From NCBI GenBank assembly GCA_023411555.1, contig JAEYOQ010000021.1, positions 1 to 11,090 on the forward strand: a stretch of 11,090 nt of DNA. The letters run 5' to 3'. The notes beneath the pieces are model-generated. The model did no database searches, was not told the origin of the DNA, and saw nothing but the letters and a program-made list of their open reading frames with translations. Position numbers and translations under genes: made by a program. How positions within the stretch are numbered: position 1 is the first letter of the stretch; every line of letters starts with the position of its first letter. Positions 1 to 7,359 of this stretch are shown piece after piece. The stretch comes from Bacillota bacterium (GTDB lineage Bacteria > Bacillota > Clostridia > Lachnospirales > Lachnospiraceae).

Positions 1-819
1 GAGCGATTTCATACAGAAAAACTGTTCGGGGATCACAGATACAGAAAATATCACACCAGAGAATAGAGGGAACCTTCCAATGTAGGGTTCCTTACTTGGG
101 GTGAACGCTATTTTATTTAGCGGATACACTTTATCTTCAAAATACTCCATCCTTACACCGTACGAATTGTTAAACCAGGGGAACATCTCTTTCATTAGAT
201 TCAGATTGATAAGATAACTCTTCTGAATTCGAAAGAAACCATTCTGTTTTAGTTTTTTTTCAAAAAAGGCCAATGGATTGGGATCTTCATATGTTACATT
301 CTTGGCATGTATGATACAGCTTCGATTCTGTGCTTCGATATATACAATAGAAGATATTTCAACCATAATAATCTTCTTATCCATCGTTAGGGAAAGCTTT
401 GAAAGCTTTTGCTGCTGGTTCTCATGAACCTTTTCATCCTCAATCTTATCTAATTTTTGCATATGACGGCTGTGGTAACGGTTTAGCATATGGTCAATCT
501 TCTCCATAGAAAATGGCTTCATTAAATAATACATGGAATCCACTTCAAATGCCTTCTCAGCGTAATTGTTGTATGCCGTAGCAAATACGATCTCAACCTT
601 TGGAAGCATCTTTCTCGCAGTTGCCGCCAAAGTAGCTCCATTTATATCTCCAAGGTTTATATCGATGCAGAGCAAGTCAAACGTTTCCTTTGCAAAAAGC
701 TCCAGGGCTTCCTCTCCACATGCCATCTCAATTATCTCTGCGTCCGGTTCCAGATTCTGAATCAGATATCTCAGTTCACTCCTTGCCGGTTTTTCATCAT
801 CAATAATACCTATTTTCAT
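1..819 (-). CDS. LytTR-family response regulator (C-terminus beyond left edge)
   Basis: DNA-binding response regulator of a two-component pair, expected to be phosphorylated by the LytS-type kinase just upstream. The frame stays open from the ATG at 817-819 to the edge, giving 273 residues. Residues 1-115 form a receiver domain: acidic pair D7/D8, phospho-acceptor D53 in CIDINLGD, switch residue T81, and K101-P102. A linker at about 120-140 leads to a LytTR DNA-binding domain from about 141, with the typical FFRIQKSYLINLN and PWFN motifs at about 196-216. The start is well set: AAGGAG (828-833) lies 8 bases upstream, and the kinase stop is 52 bases away, so the two form an operon. Oddly, after about residue 225 the usual final strand (a PVSR-like segment and a short tail) is not recognisable, and the frame continues 40 or more residues where LytTR regulators usually end near 240-250. 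This may be a divergent tail or a damaged 3' end; the real stop is outside the window. Confidence 0.9.
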   Translation of the reverse strand, partial: MKIGIIDDEKPARSELRYLIQNLEPDAEIIEMACGEEALELFAKETFDLLCIDINLGDINGATLAATARKMLPKVEIVFATAYNNYAEKAFEVDSMYYLMKPFSMEKIDHMLNRYHSRHMQKLDKIEDEKVHENQQQKLSKLSLTMDKKIIMVEISSIVYIEAQNRSCIIHAKNVTYEDPNPLAFFEKKLKQNGFFRIQKSYLINLNLMKEMFPWFNNSYGVRMEYFEDKVYPLNKIAFTPSKEPYIGRFPLFSGVIFSVSVIPEQFFCMKSL

Positions 820-827
820 TGAATTGT

Positions 828-833
828 CTCCTT
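828..833 (-). promoter_or_regulatory. Ribosome binding site of the LytTR regulator
   Basis: AAGGAG on the minus strand, 8 bases before the ATG at 819. It fixes the start of the regulator, for which no upstream in-frame alternative is needed. Confidence 0.75.
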
Positions 834-871
834 ATTTGAATTGGACTTACATTAAGTGAGATAAGCTTTTA

Positions 872-2548
872 TCAAGACTTCGGGATGTATATATTGATTA
901 CTGTACCCTTCGAAGATGACTGTATCTTTAACCCATGATTTTTTCCATAGGTAAGCAAGAGTCTTCTATGGACATTGGAAAGTCCAACATGTGAGCGATC
1001 AATGCTATTCTCCATAATCGCATCAATTAACTCTTGTTCAATACCATATCCGTTATCCGTGACAGATATCATAACCTCATCTCCCATTTCCTTTGCAGTA
1101 ATCTTAACAACTCCATGCCTACGTTTCATAGCTCCGTGAACCACTGCATTTTCCACAATGGGTTGTAGGATTAGACACGGCATCCTACATTGCAAATCAC
1201 CCTGGATGTCAATTATAATCTCGAGCCGATCATCAAACCTTGCCTTTTCAATCTGCAGATATGCATTTACATACTGCATTTCTTCGTACAAGCTTACAAA
1301 TGTATTCTGAATCTGTAAGGATTTACGAAAATACGTAGCAAGCGCAATCAGAAGCTCCCTAGCCATATCAGGCTTTTCACGACAGAAGGTACTGATTGTA
1401 TTTAGGGCATTGAAGATAAAATGTGGGTTGATCTGAGACTGCAATGAATGGTATTCCGCCTTTTGAAGAAGTTCCTTCTGCTTATCCTTTTCCGAAAGTT
1501 CATATTGTAAGGAGAAGAGTTTACTAAGACCTTTTACAAATTCAATATCTGACTGGAATGATATCTTGTAACTTCGCACAAATATAACCATGCATCCAAA
1601 AGGTTGTCCATCCCTAGTCAGTGGTGCCCCAATCGCAGTCAATTTTTGTAGCACATCGTACAGTGCATCCCCCTCTGGTGCATTCTCATTCACGCATACT
1701 GTATTTTCTATAAGTACCTGTTTTACGATTTCTGGTATTTTTCTATCATTCCAAGAGAGTCTGGCTAAATTTCCATTGGAACTAAGGATCTGTTCGGTGT
1801 CGGTAAACAACACTCCCTGATTATGGGAGAAGGTAAGGATGATATCTCCGATACTACTGCAATTTGCTTCGTCATATAATCCGGTTCGAAGAAGTGGAAT
1901 ACATCGCTCTGTTATCTCAAAGGTCAGTTTTAACTTTTCACCTATCACTTGCTCATGTTCCACAAATACAGACTTAAAAACGCTGACAAAGAATACCATA
2001 CCAATTGAATTAAAAATAACCATTGGTACTGCGATACTAGTTACTAGTTGCAGAGCAAGCTCATATGGCTTGGCAAGAAGTATTATGATGAGCATCTGCA
2101 TAATTTCCGCTACAAAGGTGAGGCCAAATAATATGGTACTATCATATTTAAGCTTTTTTACTTCCTTTGAGCAGATTGCGGCAAAAATTCCCTCCACTAT
2201 AGTGGAAATAAAACAGGCTACGGAGGAGAAGCCATTTATGTCTATTAGTAACCGGTGTGTGCCTGCGATTATCGCCGTCATAGTTCCAACCCAAGGACCA
2301 CCGATATAAGCGGATGCCATGACGCCTATGACACGTGTATTAGCATATGCACCATTCACCTTGTATCCGGTATAGTTTGATATAATACATACAGAGCTAA
2401 ACAAAATAAATAAAATAACCTGTTCTTTCAGATCGTGCCTGTCATGTAATATATATTTTTTAACAAAGCCGATTCTAGCTAGTACCTGTGCTATCAAGAC
2501 AAGTAAGCCAACATTAAAAATAATACTTTTCAGTATCTCTGTATTCAA
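872..2548 (-). CDS. LytS/BtsS-type sensor histidine kinase (5TM receptor, GAF-like, His_kinase)
   Basis: Membrane sensor kinase of the LytS/BtsS/YpdA class, 558 residues, a normal length for the family. Residues 1-195 hold several membrane helices of the 5TM_LYT receptor type, including the family signature around 70-100 (NTRVIGVM, GGPWVG, AGTHR). A GAF-like region follows at about 205-345. The His_kinase domain begins with SLQSQINPHFIFNALN, where H376 is the expected phospho-acceptor. The HATPase part has an N-box (LQPIVENAVVHG, about 461-472), DNGYGI (498-503) and VGLSNVHRR (521-529). The start is TTG, chosen because AGGAGG lies 6 bases upstream (2555-2560) and the nearby ATG is in a frame that stops at once. 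The regulator follows after 52 bases, so they are co-transcribed. In characterised relatives BtsS senses pyruvate and LytS affects autolysis and cell-wall genes; which applies here cannot be read from this sequence. All catalytic motifs are present. Confidence 0.93.
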   Translation of the reverse strand: MNTEILKSIIFNVGLLVLIAQVLARIGFVKKYILHDRHDLKEQVILFILFSSVCIISNYTGYKVNGAYANTRVIGVMASAYIGGPWVGTMTAIIAGTHRLLIDINGFSSVACFISTIVEGIFAAICSKEVKKLKYDSTILFGLTFVAEIMQMLIIILLAKPYELALQLVTSIAVPMVIFNSIGMVFFVSVFKSVFVEHEQVIGEKLKLTFEITERCIPLLRTGLYDEANCSSIGDIILTFSHNQGVLFTDTEQILSSNGNLARLSWNDRKIPEIVKQVLIENTVCVNENAPEGDALYDVLQKLTAIGAPLTRDGQPFGCMVIFVRSYKISFQSDIEFVKGLSKLFSLQYELSEKDKQKELLQKAEYHSLQSQINPHFIFNALNTISTFCREKPDMARELLIALATYFRKSLQIQNTFVSLYEEMQYVNAYLQIEKARFDDRLEIIIDIQGDLQCRMPCLILQPIVENAVVHGAMKRRHGVVKITAKEMGDEVMISVTDNGYGIEQELIDAIMENSIDRSHVGLSNVHRRLLLTYGKNHGLKIQSSSKGTVINIYIPKS

Positions 2549-2711
2549 GCCACACCTCCTAAACCGAACATGTTTTACTGGATTTTGAATGCAAATATGT
2601 AATTATTGTATCCTTCCTATTAAAATTAATATCATAATTTATCAGACGGATAAAAAATTTGATTACACTTGTAAAAGATGCAGTGCAAATACCCTTTCTA
2701 CATGCGTGTTT

Positions 2712-2743
2712 AAATCATCGTGAGGGCTCGAGTCCTTTGATTT
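2712..2743. repeat. Two-part inverted repeat, possible operator or RNA hairpin
   Basis: The arms AAATCA (2712-2717) and TGATTT (2738-2743) enclose AGGGCTCGAGTCCT (2723-2736), which is a palindrome except for one G/T position that would pair as a wobble in RNA. The two parts are joined asymmetrically, by TCGTG on one side and a single T on the other. It has no T-run on either side, so it is not an obvious terminator. It lies about 165 bases from the kinase start and 179 from the phosphatase start. Confidence 0.5.
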
Positions 2744-2824
2744 GAATTAAGTTGATTAGTATGGAGCTTAAGTGTAGATGATACACATTGATAATTGATG
2801 TTCACAGACTACTGGAAAATAAAG

Positions 2825-2853
2825 TTTAATTATTTTATCAAATATGATACTAT
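2825..2853 (+). promoter_or_regulatory. Candidate extended -10 promoter for the PHP phosphatase gene
   Basis: TG-A-TACTAT (2845-2853) fits an extended -10 element. A weak -35 match TTTAAT (2825-2830) sits 17 bases upstream. It would give a leader of about 60 bases before the ATG at 2922. This rests on pattern matching only. Confidence 0.35.
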
Positions 2854-2921
2854 AGAAACAGTGAATAAATTAGAATATGTGAAGGTATTTTCTAAGAAAA
2901 TCTAGATAGGGATGTGGTAGT

Positions 2922-3704
2922 ATGGTAGACGGTCATATTCATATTGAACGAGGAGAATATACATATGAATGGGTAAACCGATTTGTTGATAAAGCGGTTG
3001 AAAAGCAACTAAATGAGATTTGGGTTCTTGAGCATTGTTATCGGTTTGAAGAATTTGTTCCTATGTATGATTCTGTTTGTGCTTTTAGCAATTATGTAGA
3101 TACATGGTTTCATAGAAATGCAGGAGTTATGAAACTGGAAAAATATTTGTCCCTTATTAAGCAAATCAGAAACACTCAATTCCCTGTTAAGATTAAGTTT
3201 GGCCTTGAGATATGTTATTTTAAAGAGTTTGAAGATTTAGTGGTAGAATTAACGAAGGATAAAGATTTTGATTTTTTGCTGGGAAGCGTTCATTTTGTAG
3301 ATGATTTTGCCTTTGACCATATGGCGGAGCATTGGAATGGAATTAATGTCGATGAAATATATCATAGATATTTTGAAACATCCGTGTCACTTGCGCAAAG
3401 TGGCATATATGACGGGATCGCTCATCCCGATGCGATTAAACTTTTTGGACATAAACCATCCTATCCTCTAACTGAATACTACACTAGTTTAGCCAAGGAG
3501 CTTGCTAAAAATGATATGTACGCAGAACAAAATAGTGGAGTATTTCGACGTTGTCCTAATACAGCCACACTAGGTATGGATGAAGAAATGCTGAAGATAA
3601 TGATTAATAATAATGTGAAAATCATTACAGTATCAGATGCTCATTGCCCTGAAGATGTTGGTGATAGAATACTAGAACTTAACAATTGTTTAAGAAATAT
3701 TTAG
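2922..3704 (+). CDS. PHP-domain histidinol-phosphatase family protein (HisJ-like)
   Basis: Predicted cytoplasmic metal-dependent phosphoesterase of the PHP superfamily, closest in layout to the HisJ/HisK type that removes phosphate from L-histidinol phosphate in Firmicutes. The 260 residues match the family length. Metal-ligand positions are visible in order: DGHIH (H5, H7), LEH (H38), GLEICYF (E96), GSVHFV (H124), IAHPD (H168), and SDAH (D239, H241). A conserved-looking EQNSGVFRR lies at 202-210. The frame is intact. Its start has a modest ribosome binding site (AGGG at 2908-2911, 10 bases away). No other histidine-biosynthesis gene is in the window, so it looks like a stand-alone gene, and a different phosphorylated substrate is possible. 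It is transcribed away from the kinase operon, and the first terminator downstream is at 3882-3910. G+C is low (18 of 60 in the row 3181-3240), like other genes of such genomes. Confidence 0.85.
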   Translation: MVDGHIHIERGEYTYEWVNRFVDKAVEKQLNEIWVLEHCYRFEEFVPMYDSVCAFSNYVDTWFHRNAGVMKLEKYLSLIKQIRNTQFPVKIKFGLEICYFKEFEDLVVELTKDKDFDFLLGSVHFVDDFAFDHMAEHWNGINVDEIYHRYFETSVSLAQSGIYDGIAHPDAIKLFGHKPSYPLTEYYTSLAKELAKNDMYAEQNSGVFRRCPNTATLGMDEEMLKIMINNNVKIITVSDAHCPEDVGDRILELNNCLRNI

Positions 3705-3866
3705 ACGCAAACTAGGTGCAAGCTTATTATTCCTAAGGATTTTAGAACAGTTTCAGTAGAAAATGCTATCGTCTGAAATCCAATGGTGGCTTCGGAACAT
3801 GATGAGCGATTTATGTGAGGTGTGAACATGATATTTGTAGTAGAACCCTAGGCTTTAGCAATATAG

Positions 3867-3888
3867 AGAGTCAGACTTAGAGTCAGGC
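3867..3888 (+). repeat. Short direct repeat overlapping the terminator stem
   Basis: AGAGTCAGAC (3867-3876) is followed by AGAGTCAGGC (3879-3888), a 12-base period with one difference. The second copy is the left arm of the terminator hairpin. The GTCAGAC inside the first copy (3870-3876) is also complementary to the hairpin's right arm, at 3898-3904. Confidence 0.6.
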
Positions 3889-3910
3889 ACTTACAGTGTC
3901 TGACGTTTTT
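3882..3910 (+). terminator. Rho-independent terminator between phosphatase and MFS genes
   Basis: Stem GTCAGGCACT (3882-3891), loop TAC, return arm AGTGTCTGAC (3895-3904) with one G-T wobble, then G and five T. This 10-bp stem with a T-run is a good intrinsic terminator. It ends 46 bases before the MFS start codon, so it either ends the phosphatase transcript or lies in the MFS leader as an attenuator. Confidence 0.8.
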
Positions 3911-3942
3911 AAGTTGTGTCGCATTTGTAAATTCATCTGATT

Positions 3943-3949
3943 AAGGGAG
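3943..3949 (+). promoter_or_regulatory. Ribosome binding site that marks the original MFS start
   Basis: AAGGGAG lies 7 bases before the ATG at 3957. It shows that translation began at 3957, not at the later ATG at 4009, which has no such site and starts in a different frame. Confidence 0.7.
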
Positions 3950-3956
3950 TTCTGCT

Positions 3957-4881
3957 ATGAAAAAAAACAAATCATTTATTATGCTGTTACTCGGGCAAGC
4001 ATTAGCAAATGTGGGAGATACGGTCTACACGATCGCTGTTATTAAGTAACGCACTGATTCCGCACTATGTTAAGAAAGATGACTTGATGAAAGCAAATAG
4101 TATATTTGAAAGCGTCTTTCAGGCAATCGGCATTGGGAGCTGGGCCGTTGGAAGCTCGCTGCTACTGATCTTCTCTATGTCGATACTCATCTGGTTTGAC
4201 GTTGCATTATTTGCTATAGCGACTACTTTTATGTGGCTACTTCCTCAGGTAGGTAAGGAAGAACGACAGGTCATGAGCGACAAGGAGGCATTCTCACAGG
4301 GCTGGAGCAAAATTATTAAGACACCACTACTGAAAGTGGTAATATCAATGGATATTCTCGAGCAAATTGCTCAAACAGCTTGGATTGGAGCGATTGTTTT
4401 GGTCTTTGTCAAAGAAGCCTTGCATGTCACGGAAAACTGGTGGGGCTACATCAATGCCGTGTACTTCGGAGGGGCGATTATTGGTGGACTAATCTGCCTC
4501 CGCTTTACCAAGAAAATAGATTCTAATAAGGCAAAATATATATTTATCGGCTCATTATTTGGCTCAATTATGACCCTTGCCGTAAGTGTTAGCCCATATG
4601 CTATTTTAGTCGTATTCCTCTCAGGGTTTATTGGTGTGTTCGAGCAACTTAAGAACATACCCCAATCAACGGTTATTCAGAAGAAGCTTCAGAATGATCT
4701 ATTGGCACCAGTATATGCATCAATGAGTACCCTGTATACAGGCTGTTTCGCACTTGCAACCCTTGGTTCAGGCGTGATTGCCGAAGTGGTGGGTGTACGA
4801 TACGTTTTCACCATTTCTGGGGTATTGTTGTTCCTAGTTGCAATTATCGCAAGGAAATACAGAAAACTATTTGAAGATTAA
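3957..4881 (+). pseudogene. MFS efflux transporter, broken by internal deletion and frameshift
   Basis: Remnant of a major facilitator superfamily transporter resembling macrolide/multidrug efflux proteins. From the ATG at 3957 the frame reads an MFS amino-terminus (MKKNKSFIMLLLGQALANVG, then DTVYTIAVI) and stops at 4047-4049 after 30 residues. The rest of the protein lies in another frame, open from 4009 to 4881. Recognisable MFS sequence there starts at about 4045 with NALIPHYVKKDDL, a segment that in relatives follows the fourth membrane helix. Helices 2-4, an estimated 80-100 residues, are therefore missing, and the two parts are out of frame. From there on the carboxy-terminal part looks undamaged: a hydrophobic pair of segments, a cytoplasmic loop (about GKEERQVMSDKEAF), then six hydrophobic segments ending in ARKYRKLFED. 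A shortened product from the ATG at 4009 is conceivable, but it has no ribosome binding site and would lack part of the transport path. The size of the loss is inferred from the family. Confidence 0.8.
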
Positions 4882-4954
4882 GTACTTATTTATATTGTTA
4901 TATGTGTGTATGCTTTTATCAAATAGAATCAAGTTTACCTATCGATTTCAAACA

Positions 4955-5000
4955 GGTTGTCGCCTCTCTTAAGAAAAAGAGCAGGAGCAGACAGCTTTTT
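4955..5000 (+). terminator. Rho-independent terminator after the MFS remnant
   Basis: A long hairpin with small internal loops. GTTGTC (4956-4961) pairs with GACAGC (4990-4995) with one wobble, CCT (4963-4965) with AGG (4983-4985), and CTCTT (4966-4970) with AAGAG (4977-4981). The loop is AAGAAA, and five T follow at 4996-5000. It separates the MFS unit from the WG-repeat gene, which therefore needs its own promoter in 5001-5128. Confidence 0.7.
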
Positions 5001-5047
5001 AAATATGAATCATGTCAGAAAAAGCATGTTTCATGCAGGCGCCGGTG

Positions 5048-5057
5048 TTCCTAGGAA
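5048..5057. repeat. 10-bp perfect palindrome TTCCTAGGAA
   Basis: TTCCTAGGAA is fully self-complementary and lies 72 bases before the WG-repeat gene start. Two other short symmetric elements precede it, GCATGTTTCATGC and GGCGCC. It may be a protein-binding site, but no known operator is matched. Confidence 0.35.
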
Positions 5058-5067
5058 ATTTATGATA

Positions 5068-5097
5068 ACATAAAGATATAAGACAATATCTTTATGT
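5068..5097. repeat. 12-bp perfect inverted repeat before the WG-repeat gene
   Basis: ACATAAAGATAT (5068-5079) and ATATCTTTATGT (5086-5097) are perfect complements around a 6-base spacer (AAGACA). It lies 31 bases before the ATG at 5129 and ends 16 bases before the ribosome binding site. No T-run follows, so it is not a terminator. It could be a repressor operator or a stabilising hairpin at the 5' end of the mRNA. Confidence 0.65.
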
Positions 5098-5113
5098 GAA
5101 GCAAATTTACTAA

Positions 5114-5118
5114 AGGAG
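5114..5118 (+). promoter_or_regulatory. Ribosome binding site of the WG-repeat gene
   Basis: AGGAG within AAAGGAG, 10 bases before the ATG at 5129. The encoded protein then begins directly with a signal peptide, which supports this start. Confidence 0.7.
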
Positions 5119-5128
5119 AATCAACTTT

Positions 5129-7327
5129 ATGAAAAAGCGATTTATGAGTATCCTGCTTACCCTGTGCATGGTAATGACCTTGTTGCCCATGACGGTGTTT
5201 GCGGCGAACACAGCGAAGCCTAGTACAACTACTACAGGTGCTACCCCGAAGGTGGATGCCAAAGAAACAGGCGAGAGCTGGTCTATCTACCATGACGGTA
5301 GGTCATACGGCTACAAGGACGCCAAAGGCAATGTGGTAATTCCGGCGCGGTTTGTGGAAGCAGAATTGTTTTCGGAGGGTATTGCCTGCGTCAAGGAGTG
5401 GAACAGTGAACTGTATGGCTTTATCGACACGACCGGGAAACTGGTTACTCCGCTCAAATATACCGGGGGCGACAAGGTTGTCCGTTATGGACTGGTGCGT
5501 GTAAGCACCTATAGTGACGAAGTGCTAAAGGCCATTCAAAAAGGAGATAGTGTGAACTATATAGAGCAGAAAAAAGTCAAAATGCATAGCGGCAAGACCT
5601 ATGACTATGTACATAAAGAGGGATTTATCGACACCACGGGCAAAGAAGTCATACCCCCGCAATTTGATTCGGCTAACTCATTCGTAGACGGAATGGCGGC
5701 GGTGTACAAGTACCAAGGCTCTTACAAAGGCTATTCGATCTACAAGATTGGCTATATTAACACCAAAGGTAAACTGGTTATTCCGTACAAGTACGGAGGT
5801 GATAACAGCTATGACTGGAGTGTGTTCAACTATAAGGACGGCTTGGTCTGCTTTTTTAATTATCTCGGGGAGAGCGGTTTAGGTGATGGTTGGGCCAAAC
5901 TTCCGCCGGGCGGCATAATGGATAAGACAGGCAAGGTTATCATTCCTGCCAATAAAGACCGCTGGTATCCTTCCAGCGAGTTCGGCCTCCAGTGGAAAGA
6001 CGGTGTAATCGCGGTAACCTACGTAACAGAAGTAAATGCGAAAGGCGTGCCCCAAAAAGGTGGCGGTCACGAGGGTACATTCTCGGAGTTGTACGACTAT
6101 TCCGGCAAGTTAATTAAAAAGCTTGACGGCTACACCTACGCGTGGCCTTTCGGTGGCGGCTATACGCTGGCTCTTCGACTGCTCAGTGATACTCAAAGGT
6201 ATTGGACTGTCTTTGACAAGAACGGTAAAGCTGTGATAGATCAAGTAGAAAAGAACAACTTCGACCTATTTAACCAACCGATGGGCTACGGTAACGGATA
6301 CATCTACTTCGGCTCAAGCTGCTATAACACCAGTACATGGAAGAAAGCCGACATGCAAGTTAATCTATCGTCCAAACCCACAAAAACATCATATACGGTT
6401 GGCGAGGGCTTCGACGCATCAGGCATCAATGTGGTATTGGTAGCGGATGGCAAGACAATCAAGAGTATTAATGACGAGATCCGTTATAAGTCAGGAGTGA
6501 CAATAACGCAGCGGCATCCGTTTACCGAGGCAGGCAAGAAGACAGTAGAAGTGCTGTGGGAGGGCGTCTATAAGACAACAAAAGTGGGTGAATTCACGAT
6601 TAATGTGTCAGAAGCCAAGGCCATAGTGTCACCAACGCCGAAATCAGGAGACCGTGAAATCACCGTAGAGGTTCACAACCCTACAACAAGCAAATGGGAC
6701 GCGGGACAAGGCGATATTAAGTACACTGTAAATGGTGGGAGCGACGTAACGCTCCTTAGCGGAGCAAAAGGCAGCGGTACGCCTAAAAAGCTGACATTCT
6801 CCGCGTCTGCTGGAGACAAGGTGCAGATTATATGGACGCCAGGCAAATTTGCCAGCGAAGCGCAAGTGTTTGCCTATTACAGCGACACGCCTGCTTCAAA
6901 TATCAACGACAGCAGTCGTGTTCTTGGTTGGATATCCGTCGGCGAGGCGACTGCCAATGTTGACAATGCGTTTACAACCTTCAAAGTTGGCGACAAACCG
7001 TCGACGACGACGCAGGAAAGAAAGATGTTACCTAATCATGACGGTGTTGTGCTAACACTACCCACCAAGAAAAAGTACAAAGTCGGCGAAAATTTTTCAA
7101 GCAAAGGTGCCAGCGCGATTCTTTACACGCTAGGACGTGACCGTGCGCACGATACGGCGGTTGATGTAACAAATAAACTGACCTTCTACTGCTTTGACGA
7201 GGGTATTACGCTGACACCGGGCAAGCCGATTAAGCTAAAAGCTGGTACCTATAGGGTTCAGATGAGATATGATTTTGAAAACTACGGTATTGACTATGAA
7301 ATGTACTCTATAACCATAAGCAAATAA
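5129..7327 (+). CDS. Secreted WG-repeat protein with Ig-like domains
   Basis: A 732-residue exported protein of unknown function. Residues 1-25 are a signal peptide (MKKRF, hydrophobic core, cleavage expected after VFA at 25), then a Thr-rich linker. About seven WG-type repeats follow, starting near 60, 96, 164, 207, 261, 319 and 358. The pattern is Gly-Tyr/Phe-Ile-Asp-x-x-Gly-Lys-x-Val-Ile-Pro, followed by a hydrophobic strand. Residues 408-494 resemble a Big_3-type Ig-like domain (PTKTSYTVGEGFDASG). About 500-622 is a second beta-rich segment. About 638-732 is another Ig-like domain that ends naturally in SITISK. There is no LPXTG sorting motif, SLH domain or carboxy-terminal membrane helix, so it is probably released or held non-covalently. 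WG repeats have no established enzymatic role; binding is the likely job. The row 5341-5400 has 33 G/C of 60 against 18 in 3181-3240, suggesting transfer. It has its own leader, and a headless chemoreceptor follows. Confidence 0.88.
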   Translation: MKKRFMSILLTLCMVMTLLPMTVFAANTAKPSTTTTGATPKVDAKETGESWSIYHDGRSYGYKDAKGNVVIPARFVEAELFSEGIACVKEWNSELYGFIDTTGKLVTPLKYTGGDKVVRYGLVRVSTYSDEVLKAIQKGDSVNYIEQKKVKMHSGKTYDYVHKEGFIDTTGKEVIPPQFDSANSFVDGMAAVYKYQGSYKGYSIYKIGYINTKGKLVIPYKYGGDNSYDWSVFNYKDGLVCFFNYLGESGLGDGWAKLPPGGIMDKTGKVIIPANKDRWYPSSEFGLQWKDGVIAVTYVTEVNAKGVPQKGGGHEGTFSELYDYSGKLIKKLDGYTYAWPFGGGYTLALRLLSDTQRYWTVFDKNGKAVIDQVEKNNFDLFNQPMGYGNGYIYFGSSCYNTSTWKKADMQVNLSSKPTKTSYTVGEGFDASGINVVLVADGKTIKSINDEIRYKSGVTITQRHPFTEAGKKTVEVLWEGVYKTTKVGEFTINVSEAKAIVSPTPKSGDREITVEVHNPTTSKWDAGQGDIKYTVNGGSDVTLLSGAKGSGTPKKLTFSASAGDKVQIIWTPGKFASEAQVFAYYSDTPASNINDSSRVLGWISVGEATANVDNAFTTFKVGDKPSTTTQERKMLPNHDGVVLTLPTKKKYKVGENFSSKGASAILYTLGRDRAHDTAVDVTNKLTFYCFDEGITLTPGKPIKLKAGTYRVQMRYDFENYGIDYEMYSITISK

Positions 7328-7359
7328 TCAATTCAATTAATGATACTGTTATCTTAACA

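Larger units (their letters stand above)
2549..2921. other. Divergent intergenic region between kinase operon and PHP phosphatase gene
   Basis: This 373-base AT-rich region holds no gene I can support. It must carry the promoters of both flanking units. On the minus strand a weak candidate -10 box TACAAT lies at 2605-2610, with no convincing -35 box. On the plus strand TGATACTAT (2845-2853) reads as an extended -10. A marked inverted repeat lies at 2712-2743. Confidence 0.55.

Noticed and set aside
1839..2309. A 156-codon plus-strand frame opposite the LytS-type kinase
   Set aside because: It is a shadow of the membrane-receptor part of the kinase gene, with no ribosome binding site or recognisable domain.
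2712..2743. A tRNA gene or tRNA-derived attachment site
   Set aside because: Only a T-arm-like stem and loop is present; no acceptor stem, anticodon arm or D-arm can be built around it.
3737..3781. Inverted repeats after the phosphatase gene (GGATTT/AAATCC and TTTCAG/CTGAAA)
   Set aside because: The two pairings overlap on the right arm, have long loops and no T-run; the strong terminator at 3882-3910 explains the end of the unit better.
5001..5128. A cyclic-di-GMP or similar riboswitch before the WG/chemoreceptor genes
   Set aside because: Such RNAs are common before chemoreceptor genes in Clostridia, but the conserved core sequences of the GEMM class are absent here.
7300..7330. A programmed -1 frameshift joining the WG gene to the chemoreceptor
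   Set aside because: The overlap contains no X-XXY-YYZ slippery heptamer and no clear downstream stem, so programmed shifting is unsupported; only mutation or past fusion remains possible.
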